The translations under genes were made by a program, and so were the position numbers. Shown piece by piece: positions 22,105 through 31,829 of a stretch of DNA of 64,000 bases. Within the stretch, counting starts at the first letter, position 1; each line of letters starts with the position of its first letter. The DNA is taken from NCBI GenBank assembly GCA_029215795.1, contig JARDYH010000002.1, positions 276,962,310 to 277,026,309 of the forward strand, read 5' to 3'. The notes under the pieces are model-generated. The model saw only the letters and a list, made by a program, of their open reading frames with translations, made no database searches and was not told the origin of the DNA. The stretch comes from Anniella stebbinsi. Lineage: Eukaryota; Chordata; Lepidosauria; Squamata; Anniellidae.

Positions 22105-22345
22105 CAAAGTAACAGTACAGTGGGTCAAAACATGGGCAGTGAGAGATGCTTTGGCATCCCCTTAATAGAGGAGGCAAGAAAGAGGATTGTTTCAAAGTCC
22201 ATCACAGTGCACATACTCCAGGGTAAGCTCAACCCATAAAAACAGCAACAGGAAGATGGATGATGATGAGAAATATTATAGAGCCTGCCTGACTGTAATG
22301 GGAAAGAGGGATGGCACAAAGCATCCCCTTGCTCAAAGAGGCTAG
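22105..22345 (+). repeat. Dispersed repeat B, copy 1
   Basis: The ordered phrases AAACATGGGCAGTGAGAGAT, GCATCCCCTTAATAG, GAGGATTGTTTCAAAGTCCA, TCACAGTGCACATACTCCA and GCACAAAGCATCCCCTTGCT also occur at 28600-28865 and 28930-29040. Unit length is about 320 bp. Class unknown. Confidence 0.8.
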
Positions 22346-23385
22346 GTATTTATTTATTTATTTATTTATTGCATTTTTATACCGCCCCATAGCTGAAGCT
22401 CTCTGGGCGGTTCACAAAAATTAAAACCATGAAATCATTTTGAAAATATAAAACAAGCCACAATCTAAAAACATAAAATAACATACAATATAAAAACACA
22501 ACCAGAATAAAACCAAGCAGCAGGAATTAATACAGATTAAACAGCAAGGATTAAAATTGAGTTAATTTAACTGTTAAAATCCCGGGAGAATAAAAAGGTC
22601 TTCACCTGGCGACGAAAAGAATACAAAGTAGGCACCAGGCGAACCTCTCTGGGGAGCTCATTCCACAGCCGAGGTGCCACAGTGGAGAAAGCCCTCCTCC
22701 TAGTAGCCACCTGCCTCACTTCCTTTGGCAGGGGCTCACAGAGAAGGACCCCTGTATATGTTCTTAGGGTCCGGGCAGGTACATATGGGAGGAGGCGTTC
22801 CTTTAGATAACCTGACCCCAAGCCATTTAGGGCTTTAAATGTTAGTACCAGCACTTTGAATTGGGCCCGGACCTGGATCGGCAACCAGTGAAGGTGGAAA
22901 AGGACTGGAGTAATATGGTCTCGTTGGCCAGTCCCCATTAACAATCTGGCTGCCCTGTTTTGTACCAGCTGAAGTTTCCGGACCGTTTTCAAAGGCAGCC
23001 CCACGTATAACGCATTGCAGTAATCCAAACGAGAAGTTATGAGAGCATGGATAACTGTAGCTAGGCTATCTCTGTCCAGATAAGGGCGCAGTTGGTATAT
23101 CAGCCTAAGCTGGTAAAAGGTCCCTTTGCCACCGAGTTCACCTGTGCCTCAAGTGACAGTTCTGGATCCAAGAGCACCCCCAAACTATGGACCTGATCCT
23201 TTAGGGGGAGTGCAACCCCCTCCAGAACAGGGTGAACATCACCTCGCCGGACAGACGAACCACCCACTAACAGTACCTCCGTCTTGTCTGGATTGAGTCT
23301 CAGTTTGTTAGCCCTCATCCAGTCCATTACTGTGCTCAGGCACTGATTCAGAACAGCCACTGCCTCACCTGGGTATGTGAACCTA
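22346..23385 (-). mobile_element. 5'-truncated L2-clade LINE, split from its target by copia
   Basis: The tail (TTTA)n is at 22346-22376. The minus-strand frame 23486-23100 covers LNQCLSTVMDWMRANKLRLN and PDKTEVLLVGGSSVRRGDV. The frame 23028-22567 covers [40 protein letters not shown] and LWNELPREVRLVPTLYSFRR. The two are separated by a short shift near 23040-23100. It inserted into dispersed repeat B, because the repeat resumes at 28549 after the copia element. No active-site box remains. Confidence 0.92.
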
Positions 23386-23390
23386 GGATT
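23386..23390. repeat. 5-bp TSD of the Ty1/copia element
   Basis: GGATT here and at 28549-28553, directly flanking the TG...CA ends of the two LTRs. Confidence 0.93.
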
Positions 23391-23788
23391 TGTCAGGGAT
23401 GAAAAAAATACAATCTGCAGAAGAGCCTGGAAAGAAAAAATGACATCATCTGCAGGTGTTACAGATATGCAGAGGGAGCCAAACAAGAAAGATAAAAAGT
23501 GAAGATAATCTTAATTGCTTTATTGGCTGATGCAATGTGTGCGACAGAAGTTGTAAAAATGTATAAATATGTAAAAACTGTTTGTCAGTGTTGGGGTTGT
23601 GTAGGAGGAATGTTATACCGGAGGTGCTGTGTTTTTCTACTAAAAAATCGTTTGAAAGACTTCAACGTGTGTTTGAATTATTCCTTCTTGGTTGCTATCT
23701 GGAGAGAGAGCAAGTGGAGACTGGACATTGGATTTCTAACAGAAACTCTGCTGTTTAGAGAAGTTTTTTTCCCTTTCACTCCTTAACA
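23391..23788 (+). repeat. 5' LTR of the Ty1/copia element
   Basis: 398 bp, starting TGTCAGGGATG and ending CTCCTTAACA. By direct comparison it differs from the 3' LTR at 11 substitutions and two one-base indels, about 2.8% substitution. It contains TATAAATATG near 23562 as a possible core promoter. Confidence 0.96.
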
Positions 23789-23806
23789 GGTTATGGGCCC
23801 AGGCAT
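23789..23806 (+). promoter_or_regulatory. Primer-binding site, internal initiator tRNA-Met type
   Basis: Directly after the 5' LTR comes GGTTATGGGCCCAG. It is complementary over 14 nt to the anticodon arm of vertebrate initiator tRNA-Met (CTGGGCCCATAACC), not to the tRNA 3' end. Drosophila copia also primes from an internal fragment of initiator tRNA-Met. The tRNA sequence is recalled knowledge; the match is read directly. Confidence 0.85.
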
Positions 23807-23956
23807 GCTTAGCAGTTTGGAGTGAGAGAAATCCAGGAACCAGCTATTTTGCTCGGTGTTGTTCCAGAGAGCTGTGAGCCTGAAACAGGAAATCTGAAAC
23901 CGGTGGTGTTTTCATAAAGGATTTGCTTCAGAAGTATTTACAACCCGCCAGTAGAA

Positions 23957-24727
23957 ATGGCACAGATAACAGTAAGCGGAGGCGTGCCTATGGGGAGATT
24001 ACATGAGCACAACTATTTAACATGGTCATTCAAAATGGAAATGTTTTTGAAAAAAGACAGATGTTGGAATGTGGTACATTTATCTCAGCCAGCAACCCAA
24101 ACCGCAGAGGAGTCAGAAGCCTGGGATGTTATGGATGAAAAGGCTAAATCCAACATAGTTTTATGTATGGAAGATAGTCAATTAGTCCATATATCAAGGG
24201 AGGATAATGCTCAAGAAAGCTGGACAAAGTTGAGGCTGATTTATGTAAGAGAAACTGCCAGTTCTCAGATGTGTTTAACCAGGAAGCTGTACAGGAGCAA
24301 ATTGGTGGAGGGAGAAAGCTTATCTCACCATTTGCAAAATATGAGAAATATTTTTGCTCAGCTGCAAGAGATTGGAATGCCTTTCACGGAAGAGAATAAA
24401 ATTTATATTATTCTGAGCTTGCTACCCCAGAGCTGGGATGTTTTGACTACAAGCCTTGAATGTATGAATTCTCAGGATTTGACCCTGCAGTACTTGACAG
24501 GCCATTTACTGCAGGAGGATCAAAGAAGAGCTGAGAGAGGCACGGAAAACAATCCTGGAAAAAAAGTTGCCTATGAACCGCATAGAAAAACTCCAAAGGA
24601 GGCAGCTAATTATTTTCCACAGGAGAATGTGGAGAGAGTTTTGGCAAACACAAGGAAATGTTTTCATTGTGGCAAGGAAGGGCACATCAAATGGTTTTGC
24701 ACAGTGAAATTGCCTGGAGGGAAGTAG
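23957..24727 (+). CDS. copia Gag polyprotein
   Basis: 257 codons with no stop. The N-terminal part (LHEHNYLTWSFKMEMFLKKD, residues 14-33) is the copia-type gag domain (UBN2/DUF4219-like). A central helical part follows (ESWTKLRLIYVRE...LYRSKLVEGESLSHHLQNMR). At the C-terminus is one CCHC zinc knuckle, CFHCGKEGHIKWFC, at about residues 235-248. It packages element RNA into virus-like particles. The start Met follows the primer site by ~150 bp and is the first in-frame Met of the block. The frame ends at a stop and pol follows in other frames, so a shift is needed, or has been acquired, for pol expression. Confidence 0.93.
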   Translation: MAQITVSGGVPMGRLHEHNYLTWSFKMEMFLKKDRCWNVVHLSQPATQTAEESEAWDVMDEKAKSNIVLCMEDSQLVHISREDNAQESWTKLRLIYVRETASSQMCLTRKLYRSKLVEGESLSHHLQNMRNIFAQLQEIGMPFTEENKIYIILSLLPQSWDVLTTSLECMNSQDLTLQYLTGHLLQEDQRRAERGTENNPGKKVAYEPHRKTPKEAANYFPQENVERVLANTRKCFHCGKEGHIKWFCTVKLPGGK

Positions 24728-24809
24728 AAAAAGCTGTGCAACTGGAGAGGAGAGAGGAGAGAGGAAGCGAGTTGTTATTCACACCAAGTGTCTGCAACAG
24801 TGAGATGCA

Positions 24810-26057
24810 ATGAGGCTGCTCGTGAGGGAGTATGGCTTATCGATTCTGCCAGTAGCAGAACTATTTCAAATGATTAAAAAAGCGTTTGTAAACCTGAGGA
24901 AGTCTTCAGTTGATTCTATAACGCTAGCAGATGGAAGGAAAGCAGAAGTTCAAGGGGAAGGAATGTTCTTCATATCTTGTTTAAAAGAAAATTTCAATAA
25001 TATTTTGTTTGTTACCAATTTAGATTATTCTTTTTTAGGAGTTTCAAGTCTAATAGCCACAGGAAGTGTTGTTGTTTTTGAGAAAGATGTCTGCAGAGTG
25101 GAAAAGGACGGACTAACAAAAGCACAAGGACATTTGAAGAACGGTTTGTTTTATATGGATGTGGGTGAGCATTTAGTAGTTCAACTTCAAACCAGTAATA
25201 TTCCAATCCATGAAAATTGTGTTCATGTTTTACTCAGGAGAATGGGACATGCAATCTTTAAAGTTTTACAGAAAATGCCTTATTTAAGTCAAGGGGTAAA
25301 ACTGAATCAATGTAAGAGATTTCTAGATTGTGTAGTGTGCAAACAATCAAAATCTAAAATCAAACCCATTAACCAGAAGAGTGACAGAGTGTCAAAGGAG
25401 ATATTTGAGCTGGTACACATGGATTTGATTGGCCCTTTTGCTCCAAGTGATGGGGGAGCAAGGTATACTTTGGCCATAATGGATGATAAATCCAGGTTCA
25501 GCTGGGTGTACTTACTGAAATACAAAGGACAAACTTTTGATGCATTCAAAGGCTGGGTCACGTGGGCTGAAAAAAGATTTCAGAAGTCAGTTCTGCAAGT
25601 GCAAAGCGACCGTGGTGGGGAATTTATGAGTAATGAATTCTCTAGGTGGTTCAGAGAAACTGGTGTCACTCAAAGGGTCACTGATCCTCATTGTCCTTGG
25701 CAAAATGGGGCAATAGAAAGGAGAAACAGAGTTTTGCAAAACATCAAGGATGCTGTTATGATTGATGTAAATGCTGAACAGCATTTGTGGGGTGAAGCAT
25801 TTTTGTCAGCAAACTATTTATCAAATAGAATGTGGTCAAGCATTATAAACACAACTCCCTACCATGTATTGTTTGAAAAGGAACCAGATCTGAGTCATTT
25901 GCATATCTGGGGCACAATGGCTCATGTGCATATTCCCAAAAGTCAGAGAAAGAGGGGGGAAGCCAAAACCATGGTTTGTGGGCTACCAGTGAATGCATAC
26001 AAAGTCATGGCGCTTTTCATTAGGAAATGGAAAAGTTGTGGTGTCACAATCTGCTAA
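24810..26057 (+). pseudogene. copia pol N-terminal part: protease remnant, integrase
   Basis: The region 24830-24870 holds an aspartic-protease-like WLIDSAS in a neighbouring frame, where DSGAS would be usual, so the protease is frameshifted and altered. The open frame then shows the GAG-pre-integrase/zinc segment (RRMGH ... CKRFLDCVVCKQSKSK). The DDE integrase core follows: FELVHMDLIGPFAPSDGG (first Asp), VLQVQSDRGGEFMSNEF (second Asp) and WQNGAIERRNRVLQNIKDA (Glu). It ends with LWGEAFLSANYLSNRM and PYHVLFEKEPDLSHLHIWGT. A frameshift near 26025 moves the continuation (VVVSQSANFEEQNWE, then NPRRSERSNKGIPPKRF) into other frames. All three catalytic acidic residues are visible. Confidence 0.92.
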
Positions 26058-26310
26058 TTTTGAAGAGCAGAATTGGGAAAGGGTTCATGCAAATTCTGAT
26101 TTGATGTTGAAGTTAATGGGAAGCTCTGAAAGCAATCAAACAGGTAGATTTGAAGAAGGGGCAAGGAATGAGTTAATTCCTAGCACTGTGAAACCTGAGA
26201 CTTCCAAAGCAGAAAGGGAAGAGCAGTCAGTTTGAATCCCAGGAGATCTGAGAGATCAAACAAGGGGATACCTCCCAAAAGGTTTTGTGAAGAGGTTCAT
26301 GTGTGCATGG

Positions 26311-26555
26311 TGAATAATAATAATAATAATAATAATAATATATTTATTTATTACCCGCCTCTCCCTCCGGATCGAGGTGGGGAACAACATCATCATAAAA
26401 CACACAAAACTGATTAAAAATACATAAAACCAATATATCATTAAAATACCAATAAAACACTTAAAATTCATCTGAGTAGGCCTGCCGGAAGAGCTCAGTC
26501 TTTATAGATCGTTTAAATTCCTGAAGACTGGTAAGTTCACGGATCTCTCCCGGCA
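26311..26555 (-). mobile_element. L2-clade LINE tail inserted in copia pol
   Basis: An (AAT)n run at 26311-26340 is followed by the 3' UTR (TTACCCGCCTCTCCCTCCGG, GGTGGGGAACAACATCATC) and the last codons of the same LINE subfamily as at 2123. It interrupts pol between the integrase tail and the RT. The 5' junction is a fold-back: 26535-26550 pairs with 26556-26571 (15 of 16 bp). Confidence 0.9.
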
Positions 26556-26574
26556 GGAGAGATCTGTGAACCTA

Positions 26575-27535
26575 AATCCTAGGAAGAGGTGTCACAATTG
26601 CCCAGTGGGGAACAAGAGAAATGGTTAAATGCAATGCAGGCAGAAATGAAAAGTTTTGTGGAAAACAAGGTGTTTGTTTTAGACAAATTACCTGAAGGTC
26701 AGAAAGCAATTTCTTGTCGTTAGGAGTACAAGAAAAAAACTGTGTGTCTGCTGAAACAAAGTACAAAGCTTGTTTGGTGGCTAGAGGTTTTAACCAGAAA
26801 TGTGGGGTTCATTATGATGAAGTTTTTTCTCCAACGTGTAAAGCTGACACTTTAAGAATGGTTTTAAATGTTGTAGCAAAGAACAAAATGCTTGTAAATC
26901 ATTTTGATTTTGAGACTGCATATCTGAATGCAAATCTGGAGGAAACAATGTACATGAAGCAGCCAGAAGGTTTTGAGCAGCAACCGGATAAAGTTTGGTT
27001 ACTAAAAAAGGCTGTTTATGGTTTGAAACAAAGTGCCAGATGCTGGAATAATTGCCTGAATTCCACTTTGGTAAAAGAAATGAGTTTCAAAAGAAGTATT
27101 GCTGATCCTTGTATGTATACAAAGGGAAAAGGAAATGATTATATGATTATTTTGGTTTTTGTGGATGACTTGCTGGTGGCAGGTAGTTCCACAGGACAAA
27201 TACAAAAGGTTACAAATCAACTGCAAAAGTGTTACAAATTGAAATCTCTTGGTGAAGTAAAACATTACTTAGGAGTAGAGATTAACAGATCAGTTGATGG
27301 ATGTTATTTGTTAAGCCAAAAGAAAAAGATTGAAAATTTACTTGAAGAGTATGGGATGCAAGATTGCAAAGGTGTGGAAAGTCCCATGACTACTGATTTT
27401 TGCCAAAATGTGGGAAATGAAGAATTCAAGAGTCCTGAATTGTATCAGTTAATAATTGGAAGCTTATTTTATTTAAGCCAATGGACAAGATCTGATATTG
27501 CATGTGCAGTACAGTTGCCACATGGCAAAGTGTAA
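26575..27535 (+). pseudogene. copia reverse transcriptase
   Basis: After the LINE insert pol resumes at about 26575 in a shifted frame. The long frame 26714-27535 carries the copia RT: YKACLVARGFNQKCGVHYDE, VFSPTCKADTLRMVLNVVAK, HFDFETAYLNANLEETMYMK (first catalytic Asp), QPEGFEQQPDKVWLLKKAVY, GLKQSARCWNNCLNSTL and ILVFVDDLLVAGSSTGQIQK (the Y/FVDD box). Then LKSLGEVKHYLGVEI and the ENLLEEYGMQDCKGVESPM connection region follow. Catalytic aspartates are present. The frame shifts at about 27510-27535 into the RNase H part. Confidence 0.93.
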
Positions 27536-28074
27536 AAAGAGTGTTATGGTATTTAAAAACTACAAAAAATCTTTGTTTGTGTATATCTTCCGAGGAGGAT
27601 CAAACAATGGAATGCTTTGCTGTCAGTGATTGGGCTGGAGATACTGAAGACAGAAAGTCAACAAGTGGTTTAGCAATTAAGTTTGGTAACTCAGTAATAA
27701 GTTGGAAATTAAAGAAGCAAGCTTTTGTAGCTACATCATCATGTGAAGCTGAATTTGCTGTTCTGTCAGATTCTTGTGGAGTCATAACTTGGTTTATTCA
27801 GTTAATGAAAGATTTGGAAATAAATTTTTCATTGCGCATCAGAGTACATGAGGATTCACAATCATGTATAGATCTGGCAAAATCAAATATGTTGAAATCC
27901 AAGACAAAGCATTTTGCAATAAAATATTGTACTGTAAAGGAACATATTAGTGGGGAAATGATAAAGTTAGAATACTGTGAGTCAAGAATGTATATTGCAG
28001 ATTTGTTTACAAAACCTCTAAGTATATCACAGCACATGGAATTAGTGAAGAAACTTGGATATAAGTTTGTATGA
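27502..28074 (+). pseudogene. copia RNase H and C-terminal tail
   Basis: It continues pol one frame over from the RT. Visible are AVSDWAGDTEDRKSTSGLAI (first RNase H Asp), KLKKQAFVATSSCEAEFAVL (Glu), VHEDSQSCIDLAKSNM (Asp) and KTKHFAIKYCTVKEHI. The usual copia terminus is YIADLFTKPLSISQHMELVK, then KLGYKFV and a stop at 28072-28074, 75 bp before the 3' LTR. In an intact element it would be continuous with the RT. Confidence 0.93.
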
Positions 28075-28141
28075 ATACAAGAATGTATTGGTTAACAGTG
28101 TTGTGTAATATTTTTTCTTTTTTCTATTGATTGAATTTTTT

Positions 28142-28148
28142 GAAGGGG
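28142..28148 (+). promoter_or_regulatory. Polypurine tract of copia
   Basis: GAAGGGG immediately precedes the TG of the 3' LTR, the usual position for plus-strand priming. Confidence 0.75.
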
Positions 28149-28548
28149 TGTCAGGGATGAAAAAAATACAATCTGCAGAAAAGCCTGGAAAGAAAAAATG
28201 ACATCATCTGCAGGTGTTATAAATATGCAGAGGGAGCTAAACAAGAAAGATAAAGAGTGAAGATAATCTTAATTGCTTTATTGGCTGATGCAATGTGTGC
28301 AAAAGAGGTTGTAAAAATGTATAAATATGTAAAAAACTGTTTGTCAGTGTTGGGGTTGTGTAGGAGGAATGTTATACCGGAGGTGCTGTGTTTTTCTACT
28401 AAAAAATCGTTTGAAAGACTTCAATGTGTGTTTGAATTATTCCTTCTTGGTTGCTATCTGGAGAGAGAGCAAGTGGAGACTGGACATTGGATTTCTAACA
28501 GAAACTCTGCTGTTTAGAGAAATTTATTTTCCCTTTCACTCCTTAACA
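28149..28548 (+). repeat. 3' LTR of the Ty1/copia element
   Basis: 400 bp, TGTCAGGGATG to CTCCTTAACA, followed by the GGATT duplication. Confidence 0.96.
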
Positions 28549-29049
28549 GGATTGTCTCTGGATACAAATCCAGAGAAACCAAACCAACCCTGCAAGGCAG
28601 CATATTGGTTGGAAACATGGGCAGTGGGAGTTGCTTCTGCATCCCCTTAATGTTGGAGGTGAGGAGGAGGATTGTTTCAAAGTCCATCACAGTTCACTTA
28701 CTCCACATTAAGCATTGCAGCCAATGGCAGTAGTAAGAATAATGATAGTAATAATAATAATAACAATAATAATAACAATAATGATGATGACGATAGAGCC
28801 TGCTGACTGGCTGTAACAGGAAAGAGGGATTGCACAAAGCATCCCCTTACTCAAAGAGCAAGCTAAGTGAACCAAGGATTGTCTCTTGATACAAATCCAG
28901 AGTAAACACACCAACCCTGTAAGGCAGAACTGTGGTTGGAAACATGGGCAGCAAGAGATGCTGTGGCATCCTCTTAATATGGGAGGCCAAGAGGAGGATT
29001 GTTTCAAAGTCCTTCACAGTTCACTTCCTCCAGTGTAAGCAGCACAGAC
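28549..29049 (+). repeat. Dispersed repeat B, copies 2 and 3 in tandem
   Basis: Copy 2 (28549-28865) and copy 3 (28876-29040) both start GGATTGTCTCT(G/T)GATACAAATC. They continue with GGTTGGAAACATGGGCAG, GAGGATTGTTTCAAAGTCC and CACAGTTCACTT. An interrupted ATA/ATG-rich microsatellite (28735-28795) sits inside copy 2. Together with 22105-22345 this gives at least three units at ~320-bp spacing once the L2 and copia insertions are removed. Confidence 0.85.

Positions 29050-29091
<42 letters not shown>
29050..29091. repeat. (AAT)n microsatellite
   Basis: About 14 perfect units directly after repeat B copy 3. Confidence 0.95.
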
Positions 29092-29093
<2 letters not shown>

Positions 29094-29108
29094 CCTAACA
29101 ACAGGCTA

Positions 29109-29395
29109 GAATTTCTTTTCTTTATGTATATTTAAAATAAGAAGGAAATACACACAACAAATACAAGAGAGATGGGGGAACCTGAGCACATACAAATCAA
29201 GCACTAACCTTAATGGGAAGAAAGTGGGGGGAGATGAGAATGGAACAAACACACTTAAGAGACTTTTTAATATATATATTTTCATTCCCCCCCCAACACA
29301 AACAGAGGAATATAGAAAGGCAAGAGATAACAGTGAGATAAGGGGGGGAGAAGCACAAGTCCCACCACCCATAGAAGCTACCCAACCCATAGATC
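29109..29395 (+). repeat. Unclassified interspersed repeat C, copy 1
   Basis: Shares AGAGATGGGGGAACCTGAG, GGGAAGAAAG, TGGAACAAACACACTT, GAAAGGCAAGAGATAACAGTG and a C-run with 31850-32045. No coding signal; AT-rich flanks. Confidence 0.6.
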
Positions 29396-29399
29396 ACTC

Positions 29400-30300
29400 C
29401 TAAAGACAGACAAGGATTTTTTTATATAAATACAAAGACCATAAAATAGATAAAACATTAAAAACAAATCAAACTAATACATTATTAAAACATCTTACAA
29501 TTTGACTTGGTAGGCTTGCCAGAAGAGATCAGTCTTCATGGCTCTCTTAAATTCAAGAAGACTACTAAGTTGTCGAATCTCTCCTGGCAGGCCACTCCAC
29601 AGTCTGGGAGCAGCAGAAGAGAAGGTCCTCTGGGTAACACTTGTCAGCCTAGTTCTGACTGATTGAAGTAAATTATTCCCACAGGACCTGAGTGTGCAGG
29701 GCAGATTGTACAAGAGAAGGCGATCCCGCAGGTAACCTGGTCCCAAACCATGTAGGGCTTTAAAGGTAATAACCGACACTTTATACTTCGCCCAGAAACT
29801 AATTGGCAGCCAGTAGTGATTTTAAGACTGGTGTAATGTGGTCACCCCTAGGTGTACCTGTGACCAACCTGGCTGCCATATTTTGATCTAGTTGAAGTTT
29901 CCGGACTAGGCACAAAGGTAGCCCTATGTACAGTGCATTGCAGAAGTCGAGCCTCGAAGTTACTAGCGCGTTCACTACCGTCTTTAGGTCTTCCAACTCT
30001 AGGAAGGGGCACAGCTGGCATATCAGCCGAAGCTGATAGTAGGCGCTCTTGGCCGTCGCATCTATCTGAGCTGTCATTTGGAGTGACAGATCCAGGAGTA
30101 CCCCCAAGCTGCAAACACAGTCTTTCAGGGGGAGTGTAACCCCATCCAAAACTGGTTGACACACCTCCAAACCCAGGTTGTGGCCTTTGACAGTAAGCAC
30201 CTCCGTCTTGTCTGGATTCAGCTTCAGTTTGTTTTTCCTCATCCAGCCCATTACCGCCTCCAAGCATTCATTCAGAGGAGACACACTATCCTTAGCTGAC
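29400..30300 (-). mobile_element. L2-clade LINE, 3' part (split by a solo LTR)
   Basis: Minus-strand frames give LNECLEAVMGWMRKNKLKLN, PDKTEVLTVKGHNLGLEVCQ, DCVCSLGVLLDLSLQMTAQI and RLDFCNALYIGLPLCLVRKL (30284-29799). Then GLGPGYLRDRLLLYNLPCTL and PRLWSGLPGEIRQL follow (29779-29495). It is the same subfamily as at 2123. The element continues at 31401-31500 beyond the inserted LTR, where the YADD-proximal region (SAYQYADDT-like, minus sense) is found. Confidence 0.92.
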
Positions 30301-31400
30301 TGTCGTGACTCTGGCTAACTCTCTAAAGTTCTTGCTCACGACTTCAGGTACACTGATACACAACAATAACAGTGAGATTTCTTTTATTGTAATCACACGG
30401 AATTCAAAGCATAACGGTTTCATTTCTGCAAACACACACTTGAAGCTGAAGACGGACCACACAGCTTTCAGGTAGAACGGCTTAATGAGAACAGCACTCA
30501 CTCAGGGACTGACATTTAGAGATTAACTCTAGTCCTTAGAGGGCAGGAGCGGCCACGCTGCACTGGAATCCTCTGGAACATAGAGAGACTCTAGGATTAG
30601 GCCTCCTAACAGTAGTATAACGGTCAACTGGCAACTAAATCTTCACTCAGCCTGTCAGGGAACGCTGAGCTGACCACGGAAGCCAGAAGCCAGGAAATGA
30701 ACCTCTTCGACCTAGGGAGCCTTCCCAATTCACGTAGCTTTAGCTCTGAGGAAGGTCCTCTCACAGGTCTCACACACACACGAGTTTCAGAACAGCAACG
30801 ATCAGCTTCTGCCTCCCTCTGCCCGTAACTTTGGCTCCATGGAGGGAGACAGCAAGCTATAGAACACGAATCCAGAACAGTACTCTCAAGTCCAAATCTA
30901 TGAAAAGCCACAGTGCACTTTTCATGGCAGAGTTCTTTAGAAGTAACAAGTCCACACAGCAATAGAACATGTACAGAGTGCATCACACAATTCTACATCA
31001 GATAGTAACTCACAGCAGCAGCAGAGCAGCAAGAGCATAGACGAGATAATTCCTAGCAACGGAATTACTCTCAGGACAAAGGCAATATAGTGTGGAGGCT
31101 GGGCAATTCCAAGCTACTTTGATAGACAGGGCTTCAGGCCTGTAATCTAAACTCACGTGCCAACAGGGCGGCACGGTTCAACCTCTTCTGATGACGCCAC
31201 AGTGTGAGGAAGATAGCCCCCACCTTTGCAAAGCATAGTTTAATTCTCAGAGAACCTTCAAGGCCTTCGGCCTACCATTTGAGATAAGCACATACCAGAG
31301 AAGCAGAGATACATTTTCTCATGACAAATTGCCAAGTCTTCAGTCTACAATTCACAGGGCCAGCCCTGTGAATTGTCTACGAAGTATCTGACACCTAACA
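30301..31400 (-). mobile_element. 1,100-bp solo LTR inside the LINE
   Basis: The insert runs TGTCGTGACTC to CACCTAACA (TG...CA ends) and is flanked by identical CTGAC at 30296-30300 and 31401-31405. Removing it restores continuous LINE sequence (compare 3050-3075). A minus-strand AATAAA near 30385 favours minus orientation, in which it starts TGTTAGGTGTCAG. Inside, 31352-31378 is a palindrome (AATTCACAGGGCTGGCCCTGTGAATT). The 5-bp TSD is compatible with Ty3/gypsy or some retroviral LTRs; family unresolved. No coding. Confidence 0.9.
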
Positions 31401-31500
31401 CTGACGCTGTTGTCGAAGGCATAGAGAAATATATTTCAGTGTCATCAGCATACTGATAGCACCCCGCCCCATGCCTCCGAATGATCTCTCTCCCAGAGGA
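31401..31500 (-). mobile_element. Continuation of the split L2 LINE
   Basis: Matches the same LINE positions as 3058-3140 (ATAGAGAAATATATTTCAGT, CAGCATACTGATAGCACCCC). It ends where an unrelated L2 endonuclease fragment starts. Confidence 0.85.
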
Positions 31501-31519
31501 AAGGATGGCACCTTGTGGT

Positions 31520-31825
31520 ACACAGAGGTGGTCTCGGGTGCACTGTTGAGGTCCCCCAGACTGTTAGTTCTGGGGAATGTCAACATTCATGCTGAGGGCA
31601 TTTTATCTGGGTCGGCTCAGGATTTCATGGTTTCCATGACAACCATGGGACTGTCCCAACATGCCACTGGCCCAACGCATGGATGATGTTTGTTTTATTT
31701 TTAACTGACCTGGCATTACATAAGAGCAAGGAAAGGTTCTGTGGGTGGCCTGGGTCTTTCTCCAAGTTCCCTGGGGTGGCAAGGTGACAGGAAGGTAAGA
31801 TGGGTGTTAAATATATTGGTTTCAA
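31520..31825. pseudogene. L2 endonuclease fragments in inverted arrangement
   Basis: The plus strand at 31545-31690 reads RLLVLGNVNIHAEG, then MTTMGLSQHATGPTHG, the L2 apurinic endonuclease segment with GDFNIH altered to GNVNIH. The minus strand at 31825-31625 reads LSLLLCNARSVKNKTNIIHA, the endonuclease N-terminus. Head-to-head halves of one domain suggest a 5'-inverted (twin-primed) insertion. Confidence 0.6.
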
Positions 31826-31829
31826 ATAT

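Larger units (their letters stand above)
23391..28548 (+). mobile_element. Complete Ty1/copia LTR retrotransposon (degenerate)
   Basis: A 5,158-bp element with two LTRs, a primer-binding site, gag, pol in the order integrase-RT-RNase H (the copia order), a polypurine tract and a 5-bp TSD. The pol frame is broken by frameshifts and by a LINE fragment at 26311-26555. Vertebrate copia elements are uncommon; they are known from some fish, amphibians and lizards. The LTR divergence and pol damage indicate a fairly old insertion, but younger than the L2 at 22346 that it entered. Confidence 0.96.
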
